Below are positions 53,833 through 63,282 of a stretch of 64,000 nucleotides of DNA, one piece after another. The first letter of the stretch is position 1, and every line of letters starts with the position of its first letter. Origin of the DNA: Pararhizobium sp. IMCC21322. Its GTDB lineage: Bacteria > Pseudomonadota > Alphaproteobacteria > Rhizobiales > GCA-2746425. Position numbers and translations under genes: made by a program. Below the pieces are notes generated by a model. The model ran no database searches. It was given only the letters and a program-made list of their open reading frames with translations, and was not told where the DNA came from. The stretch lies in the NCBI RefSeq assembly GCF_030758295.1, contig NZ_CP132335.1:3882412-3946411 (forward strand), given 5' to 3'.

Positions 53833-54894
53833 ATGCAAAAGAAGACGGCCCTCACACGACTGCTGCTGACCGCAATCCTGCTATCCTCTGCAATCGTGAT
53901 CGTGGATGAACCAGCGGCTGTCGCTCAGCAGACTGGCGAGCGCGGCAACTCTGTGATTGGCATCTTCAAACGCTTGAAGGGAGAGATCAATGGAGTCCGC
54001 GGCCAGAGGCCAAAAAGCCAACAAAAAGCCGCAGCGGCAAAAAGACCTTCAGTCAGCGCTCGCATTTCCGGTCCCGTCCCCCGTCCCCGCCCCAATCTGG
54101 GATCACGTACACGGGCTAAACTAAACGCCAATCCAAGCTCAAATTTAAGCCAGGTCTCCAAAACCAGGAAATCTGGAAACAGTCTTGGCCAACGACTTTC
54201 TGCACTTGCCTTTGCGCCCCAACGTCCGCCTCAACCTCTGACGGGGGTCAAACCAAAAGCAAAAACAGTCGCTCCGGCACCGCGCAAAAAAATTCGCAGA
54301 AAACCATTGGAAAGACTTGCGGCGGTCAGGCCCGTTCTGCCGAAAAGAACCAACAAAACAAGAGTGGCTGCACCACTGGTTTTGACAAAAGTTTCGTCAT
54401 CCGCACTGCGCAGTTCTTGCCCCAAACGGCAATTGGTTGGATTAGCCGGCATCCGTGCTCCTCAAACTGTTAAGCTCTATCCTCAGGCGAATGTTCAGCG
54501 AACTGTTGGGCTGGCGACTGCAAAGTGGGTGGAGACCGTTGTTCAACCGGCAGCCAGAAAGCATTTTGGCAGTAACATTGCGCAATTGCGTGTTGCGGCC
54601 TCGTTTGCATGCCGCAGCCGCAATGGTGTGAAAGGCGCAAAACTATCCGAACATGGTTACGGCAATGCAATTGACATAAGCGTCTTCACGCTAGCCAACG
54701 GCAAAAAAATCAAAGTTGCCAGCGGTTGGAATGGAAAGCGGGCAGAACGTCGGTTCCTAAGGGAAGTCAATGCTGGCGCTTGCCAATATTTCACCACGGT
54801 TCTGGGGCCGAACGCGGATCGTTATCATCTAGACCATTTTCACCTGGACCTCGGCAAACATGGCAAATCTGGCACCTACCGACTGTGCAAGTAG
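53833..54894 (+). CDS. Extensin-family exported protein
   Basis: A 353-residue protein from ATG 53833 (358 from GTG 53818). A signal peptide ends near AAVAQQ. Residues 50-210 are basic, disordered and rich in Pro, Lys, Arg and Ser. The C-terminal domain (about 210-353) matches the bacterial extensin-like domain: SEHGYGNAIDISVFTLANGKKIKVASGWNG, ERRFLREVNAGACQYFTTVLGPNADRYHLDHFHLDLG. The HGYGNAID and HxDHFHxD motifs resemble the metal sites of the LAS peptidase fold, so a cell-wall peptidase activity is possible. Confidence 0.85.
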   Translation: MQKKTALTRLLLTAILLSSAIVIVDEPAAVAQQTGERGNSVIGIFKRLKGEINGVRGQRPKSQQKAAAAKRPSVSARISGPVPRPRPNLGSRTRAKLNANPSSNLSQVSKTRKSGNSLGQRLSALAFAPQRPPQPLTGVKPKAKTVAPAPRKKIRRKPLERLAAVRPVLPKRTNKTRVAAPLVLTKVSSSALRSSCPKRQLVGLAGIRAPQTVKLYPQANVQRTVGLATAKWVETVVQPAARKHFGSNIAQLRVAASFACRSRNGVKGAKLSEHGYGNAIDISVFTLANGKKIKVASGWNGKRAERRFLREVNAGACQYFTTVLGPNADRYHLDHFHLDLGKHGKSGTYRLCK

Positions 54895-55244
54895 GACCCC
54901 CGTCTGATCGTCATCAGGACAATTGAATATCCGGGCCGGTCAGCCAAAACTCAAACGCCCCTCACTTGATCAACAACCAAACCACAATTCGGGCTTCGAC
55001 TTTTTCGACTTTGTCATAAAGAGCCTGAATCTAAATCTCAACTTTGATCAGCAAGCGCTTGAAGCGACTCAGAAAATCCGGCCGCCGCATGGGCACACAA
55101 TTCGACATTCGGATTGGCCCCCCAGGGATCGTCACGCCCTCGTTTCGCATTTACGGGTCAAAATTTTACTTTGGCAACACGGCCCGATATCGACTGGATG
55201 AAAAGAGCTCGACCACCTGCTGGAAACAAATAGCCAAACTCACC
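54895..55244. other. 350-base intergenic region with no confident gene
   Basis: This spacer lies between the extensin-like gene and the convergent GNAT gene. Short open frames occur on the plus strand (for example from 54923 and 55044), but none has a convincing ribosome binding site or recognisable protein features. A short direct repeat of ttcgacttt occurs near 55000. No terminator hairpin was identified. Confidence 0.4.
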
Positions 55245-55847
55245 TCAGAGGGGCTTGAACAGCAATTCCACATCGCCCGAATAGTAAGGCTGGTAAGTTT
55301 GGGACAGAACGGGGCTTTGGGCTGAAAACTGATAGCCAATACGGCTACACAATTTTACTGCATCCTTGTTATGCGCGAGATGCTGGATGCTCATATTTGT
55401 AACGCCGAGGCCTCGAGCCCGTTGCTCAGCGGCCACTAACAGACGACTTCCGACACCGCATCGGCGCCAGCCTGGCAACACAGCGAGTGCATCAATGTAA
55501 TAGGTTCCCGCCGATTGCTGTTCGAGAGCAACAAAGGGCCACGCAAGGTCCGGCAAATTGGCTGGATCTTGGTTTATCTCCTCATCGGGTTGCTCCACAA
55601 TGTATCCCAGCATCATGCCGACCACCAAACCTTCGGCCTCGGCGACCAAAGCATTGCGGTAGGAAAATCCCCCCACGTCGCGAGAAACCCTCGCCTGCCC
55701 CACATCCAGCGCCGATTGCCCGGGCTCCGCCATGTTACTCCAAAGCAGGTTTGGAATGCCCTCACCTGCAATATCTATCAGCCTGGCCATGGCGCGCGCA
55801 TCCTCAAAACAGGCAGGCCGTATCGTGTATTCTTTCGCCGTATTCAT
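55245..55847 (-). CDS. GNAT family N-acetyltransferase
   Basis: A 200-residue acetyltransferase. The N-terminal YTIRPACFEDARAMARLIDIAGEGIPNLLWSNMAEPGQSA is typical of a GNAT subgroup, and the acetyl-CoA loop is clear in YYIDALAVLPGWRRCGVGSRLLVAAEQRARGLG, with the pattern R-x-x-G-V-G. The later SIQHLAHNKDAVKLCSRIGYQ is the conserved C-terminal GNAT segment. The acceptor is unknown. It diverges from an MFS gene. Confidence 0.88.
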   Translation of the reverse strand: MNTAKEYTIRPACFEDARAMARLIDIAGEGIPNLLWSNMAEPGQSALDVGQARVSRDVGGFSYRNALVAEAEGLVVGMMLGYIVEQPDEEINQDPANLPDLAWPFVALEQQSAGTYYIDALAVLPGWRRCGVGSRLLVAAEQRARGLGVTNMSIQHLAHNKDAVKLCSRIGYQFSAQSPVLSQTYQPYYSGDVELLFKPL

Positions 55848-56057
55848 TTGTGCATCTTTCGCTTGCGTCGCTGACGGTTGGCAAACATCAGGAGTAGAGA
55901 TTCCAACTCAACCAGCAGACCGGGTTTTCACAACTGTTACGCGGCAGGTTTCGAATAAGGGTTCAGCAAAAGCGAAGTCTCATCAATTTAAAGAAATTGC
56001 GCTCACAGCACAGCAAGTGCAATAGCTCACCCCTTGAACCCGATATCAGGAAGATTC

Positions 56058-57257
56058 ATGGGACCCAGCATCACAATACTCGCGCTTGGCTATGTCATGA
56101 GCCAATTTTACCGCGCGTTTCTGGCGGTCCTTGCAGATGATCTCAGCAATGATCTGGGTGCCACGCCAACGGAGCTGTCGCTGGCATCCGGCGCATGGTT
56201 TGTCATGTTTGCGCTGGCGCAGTTCCCTGTGGGAATATGGCTTGACCGGTTCGGCCCACGACGGATGACAGCGGCACTCTTCACCTTTGGCGCAGGAGGC
56301 GGCGTTCTATGGCTAGCCCTTGCCACCACACCTGAGCACCTGATTGGGGCAATGGGCCTGATTGGAATTGGGTGTTCACCGGTGCTGATGGCGCCGATCT
56401 TCATATTTGCCAAAGCATTTCCAGCCGTGCGTTTTGGTCTTTTGTCAGCTTGGTTTGTTGCATTTGGCTCCATTGGAAATGTTGCCGGTGCAAAGCCGCT
56501 GGAACTTCTGGCCACTCAGTTTGGCTGGCGGTCCGTCATGTTCGGTTTGTTTGTACTGACCATCGCAATTGGTCTTGCCATTTACCAGTTTGTCAAAGAT
56601 CCGGTTCGGGAAACCACAGGCGACAATCCGTCAGATCGCGGCTCATTCCTCACGCTCTTGAAGTTGAAAGCTCTCTGGCCAATTTTTCCAATTATGGCCG
56701 TTGTCTATGCCATCCCTGCCGGGCTCAGAGGTTACTGGATCGCGCCCTATTTGTCGGATGTCTACGGTTTGGACTCAGCGGCAATCGGAACACTCACCTT
56801 GTGGATGGCACTTGCCATGATTGCCGGTAGCGTTGCATACGGTCCGCTCGATCGTTGGTCACCATCCCGCAAATGGTTGAATGTCTGCGGTGGCGCAATT
56901 GTGATTGTTTGTGTGTTTGTACTTGCAATCTGGACCGCTTCAAGCCTGTACCTGACCACCGCGATGCTTATTTTATGCGGATTTGCAGGTATGGGATATC
57001 CGGTGTTGATGGCCCATGCGCGCCAATTTTTCCCACCTCATGCGGTCGGACGTGGCGTCACGCTGCTAAATTTCTTTTCTGTCGGCGGTGTCGGTGTCAT
57101 GCAATGGACGACAGCAGCCATCATTCGCGATGAAACCATTCAGAACACACCAATTCACGCATTCCAGACCTTATTCTGGTTTTATGCTATCTGCCTGACT
57201 TTGGTTCTGGCCCTCTATCTAGCCGCCAAAGAGCGGCCAGAAGACGTTGCGGTCTAG
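56058..57257 (+). CDS. MFS transporter
   Basis: A 399-residue transporter with 12 hydrophobic segments. ATG 56058 is preferred over a TTG at 56034 because aggaag lies just upstream. The loop 2-3 motif (GIWLDRFGPRRMTAALF) and the central cytoplasmic loop (KDPVRETTGDNPSDRG) are typical of MFS. The family resembles sugar-phosphate/NarK-like alphaproteobacterial MFS, but the substrate is not identifiable. Its stop codon shares the palindrome CTAG with the stop of the convergent ettA gene. Confidence 0.88.
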   Translation: MGPSITILALGYVMSQFYRAFLAVLADDLSNDLGATPTELSLASGAWFVMFALAQFPVGIWLDRFGPRRMTAALFTFGAGGGVLWLALATTPEHLIGAMGLIGIGCSPVLMAPIFIFAKAFPAVRFGLLSAWFVAFGSIGNVAGAKPLELLATQFGWRSVMFGLFVLTIAIGLAIYQFVKDPVRETTGDNPSDRGSFLTLLKLKALWPIFPIMAVVYAIPAGLRGYWIAPYLSDVYGLDSAAIGTLTLWMALAMIAGSVAYGPLDRWSPSRKWLNVCGGAIVIVCVFVLAIWTASSLYLTTAMLILCGFAGMGYPVLMAHARQFFPPHAVGRGVTLLNFFSVGGVGVMQWTTAAIIRDETIQNTPIHAFQTLFWFYAICLTLVLALYLAAKERPEDVAV

Positions 57258-58909
57258 CGGGAAAATGGCTTGTATTTGATACGACGTGGATTTTCTACGG
57301 CGTCAGCTCCAAGACGACGCTTCTTATCTTCCTCATAGTCAGCGTAGTTGCCTTCAAACCACTCCACATGGCTGTCCCCTTCAAAAGCCAGCATGTGGGT
57401 CGCCAGCCGATCAAGGAACATGCGATCATGGGAAATAACCACGGCGCAACCGGCAAAATCTTCCAGCGCATCTTCAAGTGCGCCAAGGGTTTCGGTATCA
57501 AGGTCATTGGTTGGCTCATCGAGCAGCAAAACGTTTGAGCCTGATTTCAGCATCTTTGCCAAATGCACGCGGTTGCGCTGACCACCAGACAAAGACCCGA
57601 CCCTTTGTTGCTGGTCACCACCTTTAAAGTTGAAAGCACCAACATAGGCACGGCTGTTCATTTCATGCTTGCCCAGTTTGATAACTTCGTCACCACCGGA
57701 AATTTCTTCCCAGACATTCTTGTCCGCGTCCAGCGTGTCGCGTGATTGGTCGACATAGCCAAGCTTGATGGTTTCTCCCAATCGCACAGTGCCAGAATCA
57801 GGCTCCTCCTGCCCGGTAAGCATACGGAACAAAGTGGTTTTACCCGCGCCATTGGGGCCAATAACACCCACAATGCCGCCCGGAGGCAGATTGAATGACA
57901 AATCATCGATCAGCAGCCGCTCACCATAGCCTTTGGAAACACCTTCCATCTCAATAACGATCTGCCCCAGTCGTTCACCGGGCGGAATGAGAATTTGGGC
58001 TTGCCCCGGCTTGCGAGCTGCACTGCGTTCCACCAACTCATCATAGGCTTTGATACGCGCCTTGGATTTGGTCTGACGTGCTTTCGGACTGGCTGCTATC
58101 CATTCCCGTTCCCGCTCCAACGCGCTGTGACGGGCTTCATCTTCACGCCCTTCCTGCGCCATACGCTTGGATTTGGCATCCAGATAGGCAGAGTAGTTGC
58201 CCTCATAGGGAATACCATTGCCACGGTCGAGTTCCAGAATCCAGCCAGTCACATTATCAAGGAAATACCGATCATGGGTGATGATCAGTACAGACCCCTT
58301 AAAGGCGACAAGATGTTTCTCCAGCCAGGCTACTGTCTCGGCGTCCAGATGGTTTGTCGGCTCATCCAGCAGCAACAAATCCGGTTCTGCCAACAGCAAC
58401 TGGCAAAGAGCAACCCTGCGTTTTTCACCGCCGGAGAGATTTTCTACGGAAGAATCTCCCGGCGGGCAGCGCAGAGCTTCCATCGCCATTTCGACCTTGC
58501 TGTCCAGATCCCAAAGATCCTGGGCATCGATCATGTCCTGAAGCTTGGCGCCTTCATCAGCGGTCTCGTCAGAATAGTTCATCATCAGTTCGTTGTAGCG
58601 ATCTATGATCGCCTGCTTCTCTGCAACGCCTTCCATGACATTGCCCAGAACATCCTTGGATTCATTCAGTTCCGGCTCCTGGGGCAGATAGCCAATTTTT
58701 GCACCCTCTGCTGCCCACGCCTCGCCCGTATAGTCTTTGTCCAGACCAGCCATAATGCGCAACAAGGTCGACTTACCGGAACCATTTGGTCCAAGCACAC
58801 CGATTTTCGCATCCGGGTAAAACGACAAGTGAATATTGTTGAGCACCTTCTTGCCGCCGGAATAGGTCTTTGAAAGCCCGCTCATATGATAGATAAATTG
58901 CCGCGCCAT
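57254..58909 (-). CDS. ettA: Energy-dependent translational throttle protein EttA
   Basis: A 551-residue ABC-F ATPase with two nucleotide-binding domains. The first Walker A is GPNGSGKS (residues 40-47) and its signature is NLSGGEKRRVALCQLLLAEPDLLLLDEPTNHLDAETVAWLE. The second is GPNGAGKTTLFRML with SLSGGQRNRVHLAKML and LLLDEPTNDLDTETL. EttA-specific features are the MARQFIYHMSGLSKTY start, the arm between domains, and the C-terminal NPRRIKYKPFSR. It binds the ribosome E site and gates elongation by ATP/ADP. Its terminal CTAG is shared with the opposite MFS gene. Confidence 0.95.
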   Translation of the reverse strand: MARQFIYHMSGLSKTYSGGKKVLNNIHLSFYPDAKIGVLGPNGSGKSTLLRIMAGLDKDYTGEAWAAEGAKIGYLPQEPELNESKDVLGNVMEGVAEKQAIIDRYNELMMNYSDETADEGAKLQDMIDAQDLWDLDSKVEMAMEALRCPPGDSSVENLSGGEKRRVALCQLLLAEPDLLLLDEPTNHLDAETVAWLEKHLVAFKGSVLIITHDRYFLDNVTGWILELDRGNGIPYEGNYSAYLDAKSKRMAQEGREDEARHSALEREREWIAASPKARQTKSKARIKAYDELVERSAARKPGQAQILIPPGERLGQIVIEMEGVSKGYGERLLIDDLSFNLPPGGIVGVIGPNGAGKTTLFRMLTGQEEPDSGTVRLGETIKLGYVDQSRDTLDADKNVWEEISGGDEVIKLGKHEMNSRAYVGAFNFKGGDQQQRVGSLSGGQRNRVHLAKMLKSGSNVLLLDEPTNDLDTETLGALEDALEDFAGCAVVISHDRMFLDRLATHMLAFEGDSHVEWFEGNYADYEEDKKRRLGADAVENPRRIKYKPFSR

Positions 58910-59064
58910 AGGGCTGATCGTTCCTTCAATGTCGATTGAGATTTGAGCACCTTCTACGACAGATCGCCATGTGCTCGCAATTACTGATAGCCGGATTTGT
59001 TAAGTTTTTACAGCAGCAAAACTTATGCGAACACCATCTGTTTTGAACACCAGACAACAAAAAA

Positions 59065-59094
59065 AGCCGCCAGCACCGGGAGGTGCTGGCGGCT
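59065..59094 (-). terminator. Terminator of the fasciclin gene
   Basis: A perfect 13-bp stem (59065-59077 with 59082-59094) has a 4-base loop and, on the minus strand, is followed by a run of T (AAAAAAA on the plus strand just to its left). It lies 63 bases past the fasciclin stop and is a typical rho-independent terminator. Confidence 0.9.
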
Positions 59095-59156
59095 CACATT
59101 CTATTCAGTCGACTGCAGGGCGAGAGGGGGAGTTCGTCCTGAGACCGAATACAATA

Positions 59157-59645
59157 TTACATGGTTGGGAGAAGTACTTTGTCGATCACATGAATGACGC
59201 CGTTTGAGGCTTCAATGTCTGCGGTCACGACAGTTGCATCATTGATCATGACGCCGTCCATTGCGTTCACATCAATTTCCGAACCCTGAACAGTTGCGGC
59301 CATCATTTCCTTGCCTGCAATGTCCGCGGCCATCACTTTGCCGGGCAGAACATGGTAAGTCAGGACAGCGATCAGCTTGTCCTTGTTTTCCGGCTTCAGA
59401 AGATCTTCAACGGTACCAGCTGGCAGTGCTGCAAACGCTTCATCTGTCGGTGCAAACACTGTAAACGGGCCTTCGCTTTTCAGCGTATCCACAAGATCGG
59501 CAGCCGTAACCGCGGCAACCAGAGTTTCAAACGAACCAGCATCGACGGCAGTATCGACGATATCTTTGCTGTGACCTGCAGCGTGAACGGACGCGCTGAA
59601 TGCGAGTGCGAAAATGCCGGCCATTACAGTTTTAAACAGTTTCAT
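59157..59645 (-). CDS. Fasciclin-domain exported protein
   Basis: A 162-residue exported protein: signal peptide to about VHAAG, then a single FAS1 domain. The FAS1 box 1 is [53 protein letters not shown] and box 2 is [28 protein letters not shown]1 proteins mediate adhesion or bind small ligands. Its length is ordinary for single-domain bacterial members. It is preceded by an 18-bp palindrome and followed by a terminator, so it is monocistronic. Confidence 0.93.
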   Translation of the reverse strand: MKLFKTVMAGIFALAFSASVHAAGHSKDIVDTAVDAGSFETLVAAVTAADLVDTLKSEGPFTVFAPTDEAFAALPAGTVEDLLKPENKDKLIAVLTYHVLPGKVMAADIAGKEMMAATVQGSEIDVNAMDGVMINDATVVTADIEASNGVIHVIDKVLLPTM

Positions 59646-59682
59646 TTGGAATGCTCCCTGAGCAATTGAGTTTCAAAATTTA

Positions 59683-59700
59683 ACATCAAGCGCTTGATGT
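59683..59700. promoter_or_regulatory. 18-bp perfect palindrome upstream of the fasciclin gene
   Basis: ACATCAAGCGCTTGATGT is a perfect palindrome centred 47 bases upstream of the fasciclin start. A symmetric site of this length in a short promoter region is a strong operator candidate for a dimeric regulator. No regulator gene is adjacent. Confidence 0.65.
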
Positions 59701-59775
59701 GGGAGTTACGCAGGTCATTCCGTTACAGATTACATTCAGTCAATTAACTATTGTTAATGTTGGGTTTTCTAAAGC

Positions 59776-60645
59776 TCAGTCTGCCTGCAATCGAAAGCTG
59801 AGAGAGGCCCAAAGGCTTTGCCAAACAGGGATACGGCCATTCACAGCCTCCGCAGACTGCTTTGGATCAATCGCTTCCATCTGCACTGCGCTGACAAGAA
59901 AAAACCCGCCGCTATCGATCAGGATGTCAGCAATACCATTTGCGTCGCTGCGCGTTAGACGCCTGGAAACAGACCCATCAATGTTGCGCTGAAACGTAGC
60001 GATCTGAATGTTCTCCAAAGGAAGCCCGGATCTCAACAACTGCACTTCCAAACGCTCACGACCTGGCTCAAAAGGAGAATTCATCGCAACAAGTTCAATC
60101 GGCAAACCGACCGCTTGGTCGGCGCTGGAACCGTCAGATTTGTATGGCCCAACCTGAACGAGGGATTTGGCAAACCGGGTATAGTTTTCTCTGAAATTCT
60201 TTGATGGCAAGCCGCGCTCTTTATGCGTGTCCAGCACCCAATCCAGTCCCTCATAATCCAGAAATTGCTGAAATTTTTCTGGACTTGCATAGGTCAGGCC
60301 CTCAATTTTGGACTGATATGCGATGATTTGAAGGCCAGGGTCCTCGATGCGCATTTGAAGGGCAGGATTATCGCCAACCCGGCTTTCCACTGGTTTGGTC
60401 GAACCGCCCGCAGTTATGGTGAATCGCTCAAATCTTGGCGGAAGATATGAATAGGTACTGCCTGAAAGGTCCTGCCCGACATTCAAAGTGGCAGTAAATC
60501 CCTCTCCAACTGCGATTTGTGACGTATCAGGTTCGATCCAGAATTCATGCGCTAGCGTACCCTCAATGGATGCAGTCATGATTCCAACTATCGAGAAAAC
60601 ACGAAGAAGACGAAATTTGATTGCAGAACGCGCTACGCAGTGCAT
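59776..60645 (-). CDS. DUF4198-like exported protein
   Basis: A 289-residue protein from ATG 60645 (306 if an upstream ATG at 60696 is used). The signal peptide ends before AHEFWIEPDTSQIAVGEG, the typical start of DUF4198 (NikM/CbiK-like) proteins. The central part has beta-rich sequence, and the C-terminal RSGLPLENIQIATFQRNIDGSVSRRLTRSDANGIADILIDSGGFFLVSAVQM resembles the immunoglobulin-like domain of that family. Such proteins often accompany metal uptake. It diverges from a HupE/UreJ-type gene, and the two probably form one metal-related pair. Confidence 0.8.
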   Translation of the reverse strand: MHCVARSAIKFRLLRVFSIVGIMTASIEGTLAHEFWIEPDTSQIAVGEGFTATLNVGQDLSGSTYSYLPPRFERFTITAGGSTKPVESRVGDNPALQMRIEDPGLQIIAYQSKIEGLTYASPEKFQQFLDYEGLDWVLDTHKERGLPSKNFRENYTRFAKSLVQVGPYKSDGSSADQAVGLPIELVAMNSPFEPGRERLEVQLLRSGLPLENIQIATFQRNIDGSVSRRLTRSDANGIADILIDSGGFFLVSAVQMEAIDPKQSAEAVNGRIPVWQSLWASLSFRLQAD

Positions 60646-60729
60646 AAGATTTTTACTCCAGAGGCACCTGGCCTCAAATTGGTTATTCCGGAACACAAAA
60701 TGCTAAAATTTCGACCTGCTGCTTACACA

Positions 60730-61932
60730 ATGACACACAAAATTAAGCTCATCCTAGCCAACAAATTCAATCCATATTCCCGACTTTATATCAATCTAGT
60801 GCCTGTAATACTGGTTCTCCTAATTACAATTGCATCATTTACGGCATTGACCGGCACTGCCCGCGCTCATGAAATTCAGCCGGCCATTGCTGATCTTGTC
60901 TTTGCTCCGGATGGTTCCGCGTTTGAGCTTGATATTGCACTTAACCTTGAAGCAGCACTTGCTGGCATCGGGTCAGAACATGAAGACACGGACCAATCGC
61001 CCCAATCGGAGCAATACAACACGCTCAGGGCGCTTTCAGCAGATGATCTGCAAGCGCGGGTCGCTGCAAATCGTGAAGCATTTCTGGGTCAAATTACAAT
61101 TTCCGCCGATGAAAATCCCCTTGAGACATCAATCGACAACCTGTCGGTGCCTGACATTGGAGACCTTTCGGTACCTCGTATCTCGCGGCTTAAATTAAAG
61201 GGTGAATTGCCTGCCAATGCGCAAAACATGACAGTTTCATGGGATGAGTCGCTGGGCGCAATTGTGCTACGCGGGCCATTAAGTGACAATGGCGAAGGCT
61301 ATACCGGCTACCTGCAGAATGGCGCCACCAGTGATCCCATATCAATCCGGGGCATCACCTCCCAGAGCACGTGGCAGGTAATATCTGATTATGTTGTTAT
61401 CGGCTATGCCCATATCATCCCCAAAGGGCTGGATCATATTCTGTTTGTGATCGGATTGTTTCTGCTCAGCACACGCCTGTCGCCGCTGTTCTGGCAGGTC
61501 ACAGCCTTCACGCTGGCTCACACCATCACTCTGGCATTGGGGATGCTTGGACTTGTCACGGTTCCTGCCAGTATCGTTGAGCCGCTGATCGCCGCTTCAA
61601 TTGTCTATATCTGCGTCGAAAACCTGTTCATGAATCATCTGAGCAAGTGGAGACCCTTTGTCATTTTTGGGTTCGGCCTTCTGCATGGTCTCGGCTTCGC
61701 CAGCGTTCTGACCGAAATCGGCCTTTCCCGATCTCACTTCGTCACAGGGTTGATATCGTTCAATATCGGCGTCGAACTTGGCCAGATCAGTGTTATTCTG
61801 CTTTGCTTTCTGGCTGTTGGCTTTTGGTTCCGCAGCAAGGATTGGTACAGAGCGGTGATTGTCATTCCAGGGTCACTGATCATCGCAGCGATAGGAGCTT
61901 ACTGGTTTCTGGAGCGCACAGTGTTGGCCTGA
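60730..61932 (+). CDS. HupE/UreJ-type membrane protein
   Basis: A 400-residue protein. The ATG at 60730 gives an N-terminus with a basic region and a signal-like helix (LVPVILVLLITIASFTAL) before AHEIQPAIADLVF. Upstream in-frame ATGs at 60700 and 60640 are alternatives, the latter overlapping the divergent gene. Residues 30-220 are a periplasmic domain. The C-terminal half has about six helices with the HupE/UreJ motif GYAHIIPKGLDHILFVIGLFLL and SFNIGVELGQISVILL. The family is linked to nickel or other metal uptake. Confidence 0.85.
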   Translation: MTHKIKLILANKFNPYSRLYINLVPVILVLLITIASFTALTGTARAHEIQPAIADLVFAPDGSAFELDIALNLEAALAGIGSEHEDTDQSPQSEQYNTLRALSADDLQARVAANREAFLGQITISADENPLETSIDNLSVPDIGDLSVPRISRLKLKGELPANAQNMTVSWDESLGAIVLRGPLSDNGEGYTGYLQNGATSDPISIRGITSQSTWQVISDYVVIGYAHIIPKGLDHILFVIGLFLLSTRLSPLFWQVTAFTLAHTITLALGMLGLVTVPASIVEPLIAASIVYICVENLFMNHLSKWRPFVIFGFGLLHGLGFASVLTEIGLSRSHFVTGLISFNIGVELGQISVILLCFLAVGFWFRSKDWYRAVIVIPGSLIIAAIGAYWFLERTVLA

Positions 61933-62042
61933 AGGACTGGCAAACCTGTCACTGAAGCAGGTGAAAAATCGCATCTGCGTGACTGGACATTTTCCGAATT
62001 GAAGCGCTTGATGCGGCGAAATGACATGAGTCACAGGCCGCA

Positions 62043-63281
62043 ATGCCACTAGCCCTGCTCCCCCTTCTCATTGCTGCGGGCATTTTGCTCGCCGGCAACG
62101 GCCTCCAAGGCACGCTCATTACCTTGCGTGGAACCTCGGAAGGCTTTTCAGCACTTGATATCGGGCTGATTGGCGCGAGCTATTCGACCGGTTTTCTGCT
62201 GGCCTGCATCTATGCACCGCGTCTTCTTCAATCAGTCGGCCATATCCGAACTTTTGCGGCACTGGCAGCATTATCAGCGGTCTGCACCCTGTTAATGGTC
62301 CTCGCAATTGACTCCATTCTTTGGGTCGCGCTGCGATTTGTCATGGGTTTTTGCTTTTCCGGGCTGTTCACAACGGTTGAAAGCTGGATCAATTCAAAAG
62401 CAAAAAAACAAAACCGAGCCCGTGTCCTTTCGCTCTACAGGATGATTGATCTGCTTGCTGTCACCGGCAGCCAGTTTCTGATCCCGGCCTTCGGCGTCAT
62501 GAGTTTCGCGATCTTCTCCGTGGCGGCCATGCTGTATTGCCTGTCCATCGTGCCAATTTCCCTGTCGGACAGATCAAGTCCTAAACCACCTGAGAATTTC
62601 AAATTTGATCTAAAGGCCATTTGGGCGATTTCGCCATTGGCATGCTTCGGCTGTTTTACCATCGGCCTTACCAATTCTGCCTTCCGAAACATCGGGCCAC
62701 TTTATGCACAGGATGTCGGGTTTGATGAAACGGGCATCGCTTTGTTCATGAGTGTTGGCATTGCTGGCGGCATTTTGCTGCAATATCCGTTGGGCTGGCT
62801 GTCCGATAGGTTCAACCGCCGCATGTCTCTCATGATTGCGACCTGTGGCGCCATAGCAGCCAGTATTACCCTGTCCGCACTCGGCACCACATCGCAAACG
62901 GGTAGCCTGATCGGCATTTTTGCCTTTGGAGCATTTGCCATGCCCCTTTATGCCTTGTCCGCAGCTCATGCCAATGATCAGGCTGAAGATGACCAATATG
63001 TGCTGGTGGCTGCCGGGTTGATGTTTTTCTTTTCGGCCGGCGCTATTGGTGGCCCGTTCTTTGCAGCCGTGTTTGCCGAACAATTCGGCTCACCGGCGAT
63101 ATTTGTCTACACAAGCCTCATGCATGGGATGCTGGTGGTGTTTACGATTGTTCGCTCGCTTGCAAGACCCGGCCTGTCACCAAAGCCCGACAGACGGTTC
63201 GTGGCACTGATCAGAACATCCCCGCAATTCCTGCGGCTGGCCAACAAAACCGCAAAACCGCCGAAAGAACCCAAAAGCTGA
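62043..63281 (+). CDS. MFS transporter (YcaD-like)
   Basis: A 412-residue membrane protein with 12 hydrophobic segments. The sequence LLLIAAGILLAGNGLQGTLITLRGTSEGFSALDIGLIGASYSTGFLLACIYAPRL followed by FTTVESWINSKAKKQNRARVLSLYRMIDLLAVTGSQFLIP and GILLQYPLGWLSDRFNRR is characteristic of the YcaD group of major facilitators. The substrate is unknown. It ends 1 base before the convergent ABC ATPase gene. Confidence 0.88.
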   Translation: MPLALLPLLIAAGILLAGNGLQGTLITLRGTSEGFSALDIGLIGASYSTGFLLACIYAPRLLQSVGHIRTFAALAALSAVCTLLMVLAIDSILWVALRFVMGFCFSGLFTTVESWINSKAKKQNRARVLSLYRMIDLLAVTGSQFLIPAFGVMSFAIFSVAAMLYCLSIVPISLSDRSSPKPPENFKFDLKAIWAISPLACFGCFTIGLTNSAFRNIGPLYAQDVGFDETGIALFMSVGIAGGILLQYPLGWLSDRFNRRMSLMIATCGAIAASITLSALGTTSQTGSLIGIFAFGAFAMPLYALSAAHANDQAEDDQYVLVAAGLMFFFSAGAIGGPFFAAVFAEQFGSPAIFVYTSLMHGMLVVFTIVRSLARPGLSPKPDRRFVALIRTSPQFLRLANKTAKPPKEPKS

Positions 63282-63282
63282 A

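Noticed and set aside
54923-55325. Short plus-strand frames between the extensin-like and GNAT genes
   Set aside because: No convincing start signal or family features. One of them runs into the convergent GNAT gene.
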